Shown in pieces: positions 11,258-23,034 of a stretch of DNA of 64,000 nt. A model generated the notes under the pieces. The model searched no databases, was not told the origin of the DNA, and saw nothing but the letters and a program-made list of their open reading frames with translations. The stretch's first letter is position 1; each line of letters opens with the position of its first letter. Origin of the DNA: Daedaleopsis sinensis (Eukaryota > Basidiomycota > Agaricomycetes > Polyporales > Polyporaceae); contig CM066308.1 in the NCBI GenBank assembly GCA_033807695.1, positions 2,170,001 through 2,234,000 of the forward strand. Reading direction: 5' to 3'. The translations under genes were made by a program, and so were the position numbers.

Positions 11258-13109
11258 CTCTGCCATGCCTGCACGACCCTACGTGTTGCGTACCCAGCCC
11301 GTCGTAGCCCGTCGCCGAGCTGCAAAAAGCCGGATGACGGGACGTCAATGGCCATCGTATAACATGCAGGATGATGATGGTGGCGTCGTAGCCACTGGTG
11401 CAGCCGGAGCAGTCTATCCAAAATTCCAAAAAACTGGCCCTTACTGAGTTACTCACCGGCGGATCACGCCCAGGGGTGTCAGGCCTGCCTGGGGGGAGGG
11501 ATTGGTTCATTCCTGCGCCTGAACATTGATTACCGAGCTCCCTGAGCGAGCGCGACGGACGAGGAACGGATGCGAATGCGTGGCGCGAGAGAACGCGACC
11601 AGAACTCGCGAAGCGCCACTCGAGCTCGCCTGCCTCGTGCTCGAAGCACATCCCAGAACCACAGTTCGGCCGTGCGGCTCCCGCATCGAAGTCGAGGGGG
11701 GCAGAGACTCCGACCCACTCCGAGTCACACTGGCGACAGGTCGTTGTCCCTTCAGGCAGCGAAGGCCCCCACTTGGTCGCTTGAAGCTTGAATGCCGAAG
11801 CAGGGAATGACCGGGCGGCTCAGCGTCCAATCCTAACCTAGCGTGAACGCGGTGGGAAGGCCGCTGGGCTGCCATTCGCGCATACTGGCCTTGTACGTGA
11901 TGCGGGTGCGCGAAGGCGTTCTGGGACGTAAGTGACCGGGCATTAGCAAGCTGCGCCCCGGGCACTATCGCGCAAGCCCGGGCCCGCGAGCACGCACGCA
12001 CGTCGCGTTGTGCATTGATATGCCCTAGTGCCCTGCTCGCCCACCCGCTTGTGTTCTCGGCCTCTTCCTTTCGCACCCGCTCGACTGCTAGCATGCAGTG
12101 GTGGGAAGCTCTGAGAGTGACAAAGCACTATTTCGTGCCCAAGCTCTGAGTTGCCGGCATATAGTCAGTCTAAGGCTGTTCGAAGCGTTGGCGTGATAGC
12201 ATGCACATACCTTGTTCGGGCAGCGTCGTCCTCCGGCAACTCTGCTAGTATGTGAACACCGGGTGATAGAGATGGCAATTCGCCGTGGGTGTGAATTGCG
12301 AGCGGCCCCCGCTGTCCGCCAGATGCCATATGCCCATCAGCCAGCTGAGAACGGCATTGCGCAGACGCACTAGTCCCTGCACCCTTGTCAGTATGCCACG
12401 GAATGGCGACGAGAGAAGGGAACACCCCGGGGAGAACAGACACTGAATTGCCATACCTAGGCGCATGACGCAGGACCGCCGGGAAAGCCGTCCGTCGCTC
12501 TCATGCACAGCAGCATCCGGCAATTCAGCTCGTTGCGCGTGCAACGCTTCTCCCGCAGGCCTCGCCCCCGAACAGTACACCATCGAGCTGCTCATGAGAA
12601 TTCGAAGGGAGCGATATAGAAGTCGAGATCAGCCAAGCTATAGAAGACGAGGAGCGGAGTGCACCTCACTGGCCAGTGGTTTACCGGGGTTGACATCTTA
12701 ACAGTGGGGCCCGAATGGAAGAGCCCTGATGCTCGGCCCTGCGGGTCTCCGGCAAACATCGGTGTGCTTGAATGAAGCCGATATGAAAGAGTGGATGCTA
12801 AACCTGATTCAGTGCAAGCGGGTGTATTGCACTCACGTAACGACCTAGAAAGCTGTCGACGTCGAACTCCGATACTGTTGATCGCAGGACTACAGGGCTG
12901 CGCCACGTCGCCCTTTGCCAGGCAAAAAATAGAACTTGAACCCGATTTGACGGACTGTCGCGAGGACCCGGGAGCTGCTGGAAGCTGTAAGTATGCACGC
13001 TCTGTTCATCGCTTCAGCCACACACCCGACTCGCGACATTGCTACCACGCACCCTTCTCCAGCTCTTCAGCCCACGAGATCTCCGAGTTCGAAAGAGGCC
13101 GAGAGGGGC
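11258..13109. repeat. segment B, left copy (inverted duplicate of about 57100-59004)
   Basis: It matches the reverse complement of the right-hand copy over about 1.85 kb, starting at CTCTGCCAT and ending near GAGATCTCCGAGTTCGAAA. Several indels that are not multiples of three (for example around 12815 and 12870) argue against a protein spanning the whole segment. A few minus-strand stretches stay open in both copies, notably around 12780-12600. A donor-like GTAAGTATGC at 12987 lies in a block that is nearly invariant between copies. No transposase, tRNA or known element was recognised. Confidence 0.75.
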
Positions 13110-14956
13110 GAATTGACCGGATGTGCGTGCGCAAAGATGCATTGACACGAGGACAACGAGCCTCTCCCGCGAGCGGATAGCTTACCCCGCAGCGACGATA
13201 TGTTCCGACCCAACACGACCGCGGAACGTCTTGCGACCTCTTCATAGCGGAACTACTCGGGAGCCTACGCACAATCTCAATCTCAGCGCAGGCACGCACC
13301 ATAACATAACTCACGGGAGAACTCGCACCGCGGGAACGCCACTTACGGTCACCACACTCGAGGCTTACCAGAACTCCGACATGTTCCCTCCTCCTGACTG
13401 GTCCTGGTCCTGGGCACGGTCATGCGCCCTAGCCCGGTCCCTCGCCATCTCCGCATTCGCACATCCCAGCTGTCCGCCGGGAGTAGTAGGACAGGCTACC
13501 GGCGAGCGTCGAAGCGTAGCTGACGGGCGCCCGAAGCGACTGCTGCCCACGTTCTCCCACCGGCCGAGCTTATGCCACGCTGCAGGGAGGGGCGTTCCCA
13601 GCGTCCGTCATGGGGATGCGGGGAAATGAATGGCGGCCGCCTTCGCTCGAGGCCGGGGAAACAGACGTGCGCCCGGTCAGCGTGTATGACTGCACGAAGC
13701 TATATGCGGGGCTCCACGTCCGGCAGGCTGTCCTGTCAGAGGTGGCGAGTGTCAGAAGCCCGCGGGCGTGTGCGCGTGCGTGAACTTTGCAGTGGTATGC
13801 GGGCCCTACCGGGACAGGTGTCGACCACATGAGCGTTGTTACGGCGCGGCGCAGCACCTTAGAACGTAAGTATTCCGCCATCGTGTCTGCATGACAGTCA
13901 GAGCGTTGGCACACTGTATGAGGCATATGACTGGCCGCTGACTCGCGATGTTGTCATGTCAAACTTGTGCTGACGGGCGGAGGAGTTGCGAATCACGGGC
14001 GTTGCAGGCATGGAGACGTCCGAAGCTGGTGACTACGGCACACCGAGCGTGATACGCTAGAGTGCTAGAGGCGGATCTAAAAAGAGTGCTACGTCGGCTG
14101 CGAGCCTTGGACAGAGCATACAAGACTAACCAACTCACCTTCCAGGTATCGCGCCGTTGTTCGCGGCTTGTGAACTTATCCACGCCTTATGGATAAGCTA
14201 TCTGTGACGGTGAAGGCTGCCGCACAAGATGAACGCTAAGGGGGCTGTTTCCATGTGTACGCCACTGGAAGCATACAGTAGCAGCTGAGCTATACCTATT
14301 GGGCAAACTCTTTTATGTTGCAACCTATTATGTTGTATGACAGTGGGCGTGCCGTAGTAGTGAAGCTACTATACGCAATGAACTTACCGACGCGCTAGCC
14401 TATGGAGGAGCCCAGGCTTGTGTTTCTGGCCGAAAGAGACCAACGGTATTGTCGATATGCGTTCACGGGATCGGCGATCGAGCCTGGAGAACAAGGGGAT
14501 GATCGAGTCGCGGAAGCAAACCGACTCCCCGCTCCAGATCGAGATTGTTGTTTCATCTGACGACGGAGATGAGCTCGATGACCTTCAATGAGCTTTGCAG
14601 TCCAAACTCACTGTGAAACGGCACTATACCCAATTGCTCGGGATAAGTCCATCGTCTAGGATAAGTCCTCCGCCTGCACGTAGCGCTGTAAAGTGATGTC
14701 AACTCGAACACGTCCGATTCAACATCTTGATGTAAAGGCCGATGACTTGTACGTATCTGGCATCCGGTTGTCTCAAGGAAGAACAACGCACTTCGACTAG
14801 GCGTGATAAACACATGTATCAAGACGTCTCAGGCCTATCCAGGCAAGCGGTGGCCAGCTGAGCAGTGCTCTATCAGCCATCACATGCATCATACCAGATC
14901 ATACCTGTAAGCCGGAGCGGAGGAACAGTTCGTTGGTCTTCAACACAGTCCAATCT
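13110..14956. other. non-coding spacer at the edge of the left desert
   Basis: No supportable gene. The composition is intermediate between segment B and the repeat-rich desert. A donor-like GTAAGT occurs at about 13864. Open frames are short and lack motifs. Confidence 0.4.
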
Positions 14957-17900
14957 GGGGTAAGTAGATATGTAGCTCAGTCCTAGAGCTGATGTCTGAC
15001 CAGATCAATGATATCTACCCGCCTGCGAGGAAGCAGAAGGCCGAATGTTCGCTCAAGGTCACGCATACATCGAATGCCGCACCAGTTCGGGCACTGTACG
15101 TACAATGTCCATCTCCGTGCGCGACATTGTCCGCATCACGAAAGGCCGAGGAATCGGAGCGGCAGACTCAAGTCTCACCATCGACTCGAGAGCAGATGTG
15201 CTTCGCTCTAGAAGACTCGGTACTGCTGTCATACTGGCCAGTCGACTGCTATGACACCTTCGAGCTCCGAGACATGTTCTCCGATCCGCATTTCCGCCCC
15301 GACGACCTCGCAGTGATCTGAAGAGAATGAAGCATGCTCACCTGTGTCGTGTACACAAATGAAGCTTTATGACAGGTTGCGAGATCCGAGCCTTCCTGCA
15401 TTTCTAGGGCCCATATAACAGAGCGCTAGGAGTCCAGGCGCGATGTCCGAAGCAGACCTGTACAGATCCTTGTTGTGAGGGTGGGAATGGGGTATAGAAT
15501 GAGATCTGCAGGATCGTCCAGTGAGAAGAGCACCGACAATCGAGAACTCCTCGGGGAGGTCTGGACTCCTAGCCAATGGAAATTGATCCTAGCAGACGCT
15601 GGCCAAGAGGACCGAGCGGCCCGCCCGTGCCGAGAGCTTCCACCAATGGCGTGCCCTCCTCTCGGATTGGTCTGGGCTCCATCGTCCAATGAGATTGCCC
15701 GCGGACGACCACCTCTCTCACCTCCTCCGCACTCGAACTGTCTGTATGGCTCGGAGTCAATCGCACGACAAATCGAGTCAACTGCCAGGTCATTCGACAT
15801 CGCGCATGCTCTTCGCCCATCGTCGAGTCATCCGTCTTCAGAGCGTTCTCATCAGGGCGGGAGACGATCCTGGACGGGCAGCCCGACTGCTCCCACCTGA
15901 CACGGCCGCGCACAAGAAGAGCGTCCAAGTTCTCAGCGCAGCTCGTCGGTACTTCGGGCGCAGTACCCCAGAATACGCGAGCGCAGGTGGCACTCCCTAT
16001 GAAGGTGTGCGTGCTCCCATGCTTGGTCTGCAGGTCAGTTAACCTGACCTCTCCCGCGAGGGACAGCGGGCGGCGGCCGTGACAGGGTGCTCGATCATAT
16101 GCAGGGCGCCGAGCTCTACAAAAGTATCCTGTCTGGTCGCGAGTTCTATGAAGCTCATTGTGAAGAAGTGCTGCCGCGCGCATGCCGAGGTCGAGGCGAC
16201 TCCAAAGATACTACCAGGTCCTGCGGCTGCTGTCCCAGGGCCTCTAGACTCGGACGGTGTGCGGTAGGCTCTGCTTCTCGCTGTCCATCGGTAGTGCACA
16301 GGTCGTGGTACAGTAAGTATAGGTGATTGCTGTGCGCATCGCCTTGGTCCTACTCGTTTCGGACAACAGGGCTGTCGGCAAACGGATAGCGTAGGTTACA
16401 GTGCAAAATCTGCAAGGAATTGGATTATCCCCACCGCACGGTAAGATCTTGTTGTGCTTCGAAGTTGCTGACCGTGATTCATGATCTTGACCTATCGTCG
16501 ACGCGGACTCGGATCTACTCGGACGGCTCTACAGGTACGCACAGCACGACAGTATGGCGATCCCGGATCTGAGCTGAACCATCTACTCGACCCACGTTCT
16601 ACCAGCAATCTCATGACAACGTTCGGGAGCTCGGGAGCGCTCCCCGTACTCACGGGATTCTTCACCTTTAATCAGTATGCAATGCAACTATCATACATGC
16701 AACACACCAACATGGTGAGTGCTATTACCAATCTCCGACCACGTCCTCCTCCGCGCGGCCTATAGCCTGAGCCCATCTTCCGACATTACTACGCACGAAC
16801 ATATATGTACTCATGCCCCTGTGCACGTATGCGCCCGGGTTCACACAGTACTTGTCGCCAGTGATGGCTGATGGTCCATCACTGCCGACAAGTTAAGTTC
16901 CAGTACGGAAGGCGGTCGACGACGCTCCGGTACCATACACCGTCGCGCAGCACGCTGGAGGCCCATTTGCCTCCGCGGCCCGCTGAGCCATACGACCGCG
17001 AGGCACGACGATAAATTTCCAGTGATGGCTCATCGGGGGCGTGATGCACTCGAACTTTCTCTCGCAGAGCGCCTCGCTCCTGATCCACTGGCAAGACCGA
17101 ATCCGAGACTATCGTCGGCCATCATGACCGTGTCAGCTACACGGCAACAGACACGCGCAGCGGCAGCGCACTTTCACGAGCGTCCGCGATGGGCACGGCG
17201 GCCTGCTGCAGCTGCCGCACACCAATGCGCACCGCGATCGTCGCGGACATGGACGTACGTACCATTTAACCGCACGTCTGCTTCTGCGCCAAGTCCGTAC
17301 GAGCTTACTCACCGACCCGCCGCATGCGTCGGCAAGCAGCCTCGTCGCCAACTCCAGGCACGCCAGCCTTGTTGTTCAGGTCTCGCACTGGATGCGCGGA
17401 TGTGGGTGCTCACCGCGGCGCGCCCCTGCACCGCGATCTCCTCTGAGTCATGATGAGGCCACACTTACATACATAGTGATACTTACCGGCATTGCGTCCA
17501 GCAACGTGCTGCAGCCGTACGCGTGCAGCGATCCGCAAAGACCTCGGCACAGACGGGCTGTGTGTCTTCAGGCTTCAGCTTCAGTGTTACGTCCGTCGCC
17601 CACTCAGCACTTCCAGCTCGCTCGGGGTGCGGCATCCTGATACCGCACCCCGAGTCCCGAGCCCGAGTCCCGAGTGTCGAATCCCGTCATGAATCCCGAA
17701 CGCACCAGTGCAGCACGGATACCTCTCACTCCCGTCCCGTTTCTCGCGCACGCTCACGGCTCGCGGTCAGCATCTCCAGCTGCATGCAGACAAGCACGGA
17801 AGCCAAACGGAACCCGGATAAGTATACGCACGCATGCACATTGCACATGGACGAAGCGGTTACCATCGACCAACAGAGGCATAGGCCGGAGCATCCGGGA

Positions 17901-20700
17901 GTCGGGCCCGTCCCGCCGTCGGTGTCTGTAGGCCCCAGCGCTGCAGCTTTTCTCCGAAGCTTCACTAGGTCAAGTTGATTGATCGCCCGCACGTTCTTCG
18001 GGGCGTTCTCGTCCTCGTCTGCAGCTCTCTCTCGAGTCGCAAGCGCCGCACTAACGGACACTAATGAAATCATACATCAGCCGGAGATCCCCTGGGGCAG
18101 CTCGTCCGAGGGCGCCACGGACTGCTGCTCTGCGCGTCGTCGCGATTCGCGAGGATGCTCTCTTTGCACTAGTGCGCAACCGCATCGACTCACTGGCAGC
18201 ATCAAGGGCCGCGGCACAGTGACAACGTGCAGACTGCATACGGGCATGCGCGGCCCGCTAGCAGAGGACAGCATGTCCAGCACGGCTGTGCATGTGAGTA
18301 GCTGTGAGTGTGCATACTGAGTATGGTCGAAACGCAGATAACGAATCAACCATCCCGAAATCCCTCACTGGCATTGTACCAGCATATTCAACTTGAACGT
18401 CGCTGGATCCGACTGAATCAAGTCCTTGCGGCCTTGCAAGACTGCAGTTACTACAAGGTAAGTAGGATGGCGTCGGCGTCGTGCAGAACATCAGATGCTC
18501 ACTGAGGACTCCGGCCCTACCTGTGTGCTGTATGTACTCGGTGCTACGCAGATTCGATCGGCCCTCCCGCCCTCCCCGGATGCCCGATGCATCCGCGGCG
18601 CGCCCATCATCCCTTCGCTCGGAGATTGCCCGTCCATCAGGTCAGGGATCCGGGCCTGACTGCCGGATAAAGATAAGGATCGTATTCGTATGGCCAACAA
18701 CTCCGCGACCATCCCATCCGCAACGTCCCGCACGCGGCACGGGCGCAAAGTCGGTGTGCCGATGCGTCCTGCGACTCCGAGCTGCAACTTGGACCTTCTC
18801 AACTTCCTCGAGGAAGCCGGCGTCGGTGCCTCCACGTCTGTGCCGCGGCCACCTTCTATCCCCTAGCCGCCCTTACTTACTACCGCCCTACACACACACG
18901 GCACACGGCTTGGTGGGACGCGGGGCTCGGAGTTGCAATGTCGAGCGTCATGCCGATTGGTCAAGCTCAGTCCCCACACCGCTCGCCGGCATTATCGGCG
19001 CTAGACGCGATTCGGCGTCGGACTAGCAAGTACGTAGCCACGGCCGCGGAAGCAAACGCGAGACGCTGCGGACTTATACTGGTGTTTGGTGTCAGCGAGT
19101 AGCCGGTAAGTACATACTTGCTTCCACTTACTCATCCACTGACGGCACTATAGGCCGTTGGAATAAGTATACAACGGGTAAACAAGTACTGAACACCCAC
19201 GGGCCACTTGGACTCGGACTCGGACTGCGAGCCGCACGCGTCCGTCACGGTATACGCACTGGCAGCGTCCGTGCTGGGACTAGCTGATGGCCCGGGCGAC
19301 CCTGGCAAATCGGACGCGATCCGCCGCGCCGCTCTGCGCTCATGTCGTGCCACAAGTAGCAAGTACTAGCATGGGATCTCTGCTCGACCTGCAGGCTGCC
19401 AGTGCTGCTACTAGTGCACGCTGACGCTGCGAGCGAGTGCCGCACTACCCGGGCTCGGCGTCCTATCGGGCTCTCAGTACTCAGTACGCAGTAACGGACT
19501 ATGGCAATCAAGGTGAGCGTCGATGCAGCCTGCAAGGCCCGGCGGGCACACACAGTTCGCGATCGCAGACAAGCCCTAGTCGCCGATCCGGACCGTACGC
19601 AATCATGTACATTGTACTGAGTAATAACCGGCCCCAGCAAGTTGGTGCGTGCTTGTCCATTACCAACCAACCACAGACCTGCCAGTGCTGGCAGCCAGCA
19701 ACGACGAGCGCGCGCCAGGGCTTACAGCCGCTTGGTGGAGAAGCTCGCGCGAGCCCGATGCCGATAACGATCCGACTGTGGCACGTCCTTCGATTGGATG
19801 CCATGAGTAATGAGTAGTCTAAGGTATGTATGTAAATACAGTACACGGCGAGTGTCCGACCCTGAACGGAACGCGGAGGAAGCACGGGGGGGAGGGGCTT
19901 CTCGAGATGCGCCCGCCGCCCGCCGGGCGCGGGCAGGCGTGGGTCCAACTTCCATGATTCGCCCGTGCCAGTGGTGCACTGTACCGTGACAGTGACCGGG
20001 ACTGTGCAGATGTCCATGAAGCGTGATGCATGAAGCGTGATGCATGATGCTTGAACAGATACTTACTTTGTTGCGGGGGGCCGGCGCCTGGGGTGGCCAG
20101 GACGACGGGCGAAGCTGGTCCAGGGGGTGATGGACGCAAGTCCGACTCCGGGGCTAGCTATGTATGCCTACTTCCTTGCTTGCGTGCACCTGCCGCCGGG
20201 CAATTAGTGGACGGGGGTAAGTAGGAATGTATGTACTTATCGCTTATTCATCCACAGCGGCCTTCAAGGTCTCCTTCCGCGGCGTCGACGGGCGAGTCGT
20301 GCGCCTCCCCTGAGGCTGGCACCGGCGCGCATGCCCGGCGTATCTTGTCGCGTCTTTACCAGTACCGATACATGCTCAGCTGCACGACCAAACGCGATGA
20401 TACATATGCAGCACCCTTACCAGCCTGTGCGCCGGACGACAACCGCCGAGTCTTCCGCGTCGTCCATGTGCACGCTCACGCTCACGCCCACCGCGGACAT
20501 TGTTGCAGATTGACACAGGCACCCTGCAGCTGGCCAGGGCCCTCGACGTCGGTGACAGGCACTTTCGAGCACCCCAGCGGTGCCTCGATGCTGGGGCCCG
20601 GATCATGGTGGAGTTAGAGCTCCCAGAGGCTCAGGCTGTCGGTAGAACTCAGAACTCAGAACGTAGAAGAGAAGCCCGAGGGGAGGGTGAGGGTGAGGGG
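14957..20700. other. gene desert, part 1 (CpG-rich, GTAAGTA/TACTTAC-rich)
   Basis: Nearly 6 kb without a recognisable gene. GTAAGTA or its complement occurs near 14959, 16313, 17470, 18458, 18877, 19105, 20062 and 20217. Between 14992 and 16765 several plus-strand open pieces look protein-like in composition (for example the 110-codon frame 14992-15321 ending DDLAVI, and a piece before 16700 reading FFTFNQYAMQLSYMQ). They do not join into a gene I can defend. Short direct repeats such as CGGACTCGGACTCG (about 19208) appear. CpG is abundant, so there is no sign of RIP-like or methylation-driven decay. Confidence 0.5.
20022..20053. repeat. GCGTGATGCATGAA tandem duplication
   Basis: A short direct repeat built from the unit GCGTGATGCAT, with imperfect copies of TGATGCATGA. 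Related ATGCAT-based repeats recur at about 21500 and 30161. Confidence 0.6.
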
Positions 20701-21253
20701 GTGCGGGGAGGCACGACATACCCATACCGGCCGATGACACCGTGACGCTCCCCTGCCACAATGTGCAATGTGGGTACGCCCACGCTGGCCCCGGATCGGG
20801 CTCAGAAGCTTGAAGCCTCAGGCCTGAGGAAGGAAGGAGGGGGGGGGGGGGGTTCTTCAGTTATTCGTGGGTTCGTGAGGCACCGATGCCGCCGCCGCCG
20901 CCGAACCACATCTGACCTTGACTTTGACCTTGACTGGATGGCTCCGAGGCCGACGTTCGAGGCTGCTGGTGCCATGGGGGATGTCGATGCATCATGCCAT
21001 CCAGTGCCGGTGCCGGTGCCAGTGCCGGTGTGGTCCTCGGCTAGCATGGACATGGCCGCGTACCCCGGTCGGACGTCCCACTGCCCTGCCAATGCACGGA
21101 AGCTCGAAGCTCGAAGCTTGAGCTTGAACGTTTGAACCTTCGTGCGCGCCTGCCAGTGCACCCCCCAGTGTCAGTGCCAGTGCCCCGCACGCTGACAGTC
21201 TGCAGATGACAGATGACCGCATCTGAGCTGGCAGATGCGCGCCCATGGCCAGC

Positions 21254-21314
21254 GTAAGTGTAAGTGTAAGTGCAAGTGTAAGTGCAAGTGCCTTACACTC
21301 ACCCTTACACTTAT
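21254..21314. repeat. GTAAGTGTAAGTG array with inverted complement (hairpin-capable)
   Basis: Four GTAAGTG-type units are followed within 20 bp by CTTACACTCACCCTTACACTTA, which can pair with the first array (TAAGTGTAAG against CTTACACTTA). It could be a hairpin formed by an inverted duplication of a tandem repeat. Confidence 0.6.
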
Positions 21315-21499
21315 CCGCCCACACGCACACGTACCCCAGACATCCCCAGACATCCCCGGACTCGGACGCCTCGACGCCTCGTCAACGTCGCCGCGCGAAC
21401 AAACTTTCGCGTGCGCCTGCCCTTACCCCCCTGCCCCCCTGCCCCCCACCCCCTGGCTGAGCACAGTACATGATGATAGGGTGTAGCAAGGGGTGACGC

Positions 21500-21523
21500 G
21501 TGATGCATGATGCATGATGCATT
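21500..21523. repeat. TGATGCA tandem repeat
   Basis: Three units of TGATGCA in a row. It resembles the repeats at 20022 and 30161, which suggests a shared favoured slippage unit across the desert. Confidence 0.65.
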
Positions 21524-21617
21524 GATGACGCGGGCGTGCGCGTTGGCCCGCATTAATGGCTCTGGCTCTGGCGTTGGCTGCGCGTGCAGATCGGCGCGGG
21601 GTGCGGGGATGTAGCGG

Positions 21618-21658
21618 ACGAAGGCGAAGGCGAAGGCGAAGGCGAAGGCGAAGGCGAA
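21618..21658. repeat. GGCGAA hexanucleotide repeat
   Basis: About six and a half perfect copies of a GGCGAA-type hexamer, followed by GATGAGG duplications. It is not inside a supported gene. Confidence 0.8.
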
Positions 21659-22994
21659 TGAGGGATGAGGGATGAGCGAGAGATGTGCACAGGCTCAAAC
21701 CGTACGCTCATGCTGACGCAGGCGCACGGATTTGCGTTGGCATCAGGATGCGCCGACGGGTGTGCTCACTGTGGATGGATGGATGAAGTTACTGATCGGC
21801 GCGCAGAGGGCAGAGGGCAGACGCATGTGCCGGGTATGTATGTGCTTACGATTTTACCAGTACTTGCATGACGTTGTTGCTGTAGGAGGTAGTAGAGATA
21901 GAGATAGAGATAGAGACAGGGACAGGGCCCGCCGGGATCAATCACCGAGACACGTCCGAGGGACCGAGTCCGCGATCAGCCTCCGCGTCCGCGTCAGGCT
22001 GTCCGAGTCCGAGTCCGAGTGCTGTGGCCGTTCGTAAGCTCGCGGACGTCGGAGGAGGAACGCGAGGACGGTCGACGTTTAGCGTTCGACGTTTATCAGG
22101 CCCAGGGGACCATGACATGGCATGTGTACCTACCCCTACCGTCGAGCGGCACCGCTCTCGCACTCGCACTCGCACACGCACACGGACAGATCCCGGGATG
22201 CGACAGGGACGTCGGAAGGCCACTTGAAGGGGCACATGGGAGCTCGCCGTGTGCAGTCCGGGGGCGAGTCTGAGTCCGAGTCTGAGGGCAAGGGCAAGGG
22301 GTACGCAGCGCACCCGGTCAGTGTGAGCGTGAGCGTGGGCGCGCAAACAGTAGTAGTAGTAGCAGGAACCCGAACCAGCAGCAGATGGCAGAACTTGAAC
22401 TCACAAGGTCACTGCCACATGCGGGCAACGCGCGTCCCAGCTCCTCCTCTTCCCAGCGGACTCCCAATCCCAGTACTTCCCAATATCTCATCCCAATCCC
22501 AATCCCACCGCCCACGATACCGAGTCGACGTCGACATTGATGCATGATGCCTTGCAATGGTCAACTTGAGGGGGCACCAGCTGTCAGCGCGCGTGGAAAC
22601 GGTCGCTATCTGCAGAGCAGAACCGCTGCGCATGCGCATGCCATTGCCATCAGGTCCGTGTCCGTGTCCAAGCAATCAATGTCATGCAGGCTCCTGGGAC
22701 CTGCCACGGGCCCTATTGCGAATCGCCGTCCGAAGCTCGCCATGGAAGCCGATGCGTGCGTGCGCGAGCGAGCGAAATGAAGGGGCAGTGCGCGTGCGCG
22801 TGCGCGTGCGAGGAGGTTCGGGTTCGTGTGCATGTAGAGATGACGACATCGAGGTCCGGTCGTGGGTGGCTCGCACTCGCACTGGCGGCTCGGACATTGC
22901 GGCCACGGTGGCGGACACGGAGATATATGCAGCAGCGACGAGGCATTTGGGCAGTCTCGCCGTCGTATGGAGGCTCCGCGACACGCGACACCGA

Positions 22995-23034
22995 CACGCC
23001 GCACGCCGCACGCCGCACGCCGCACGCCGCACGT
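22995..23034. repeat. GCCGCAC heptanucleotide repeat
   Basis: About five tandem copies of a 7-bp unit. A shorter run of the same unit recurs near 23459-23480, about 460 bp away. Confidence 0.75.
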
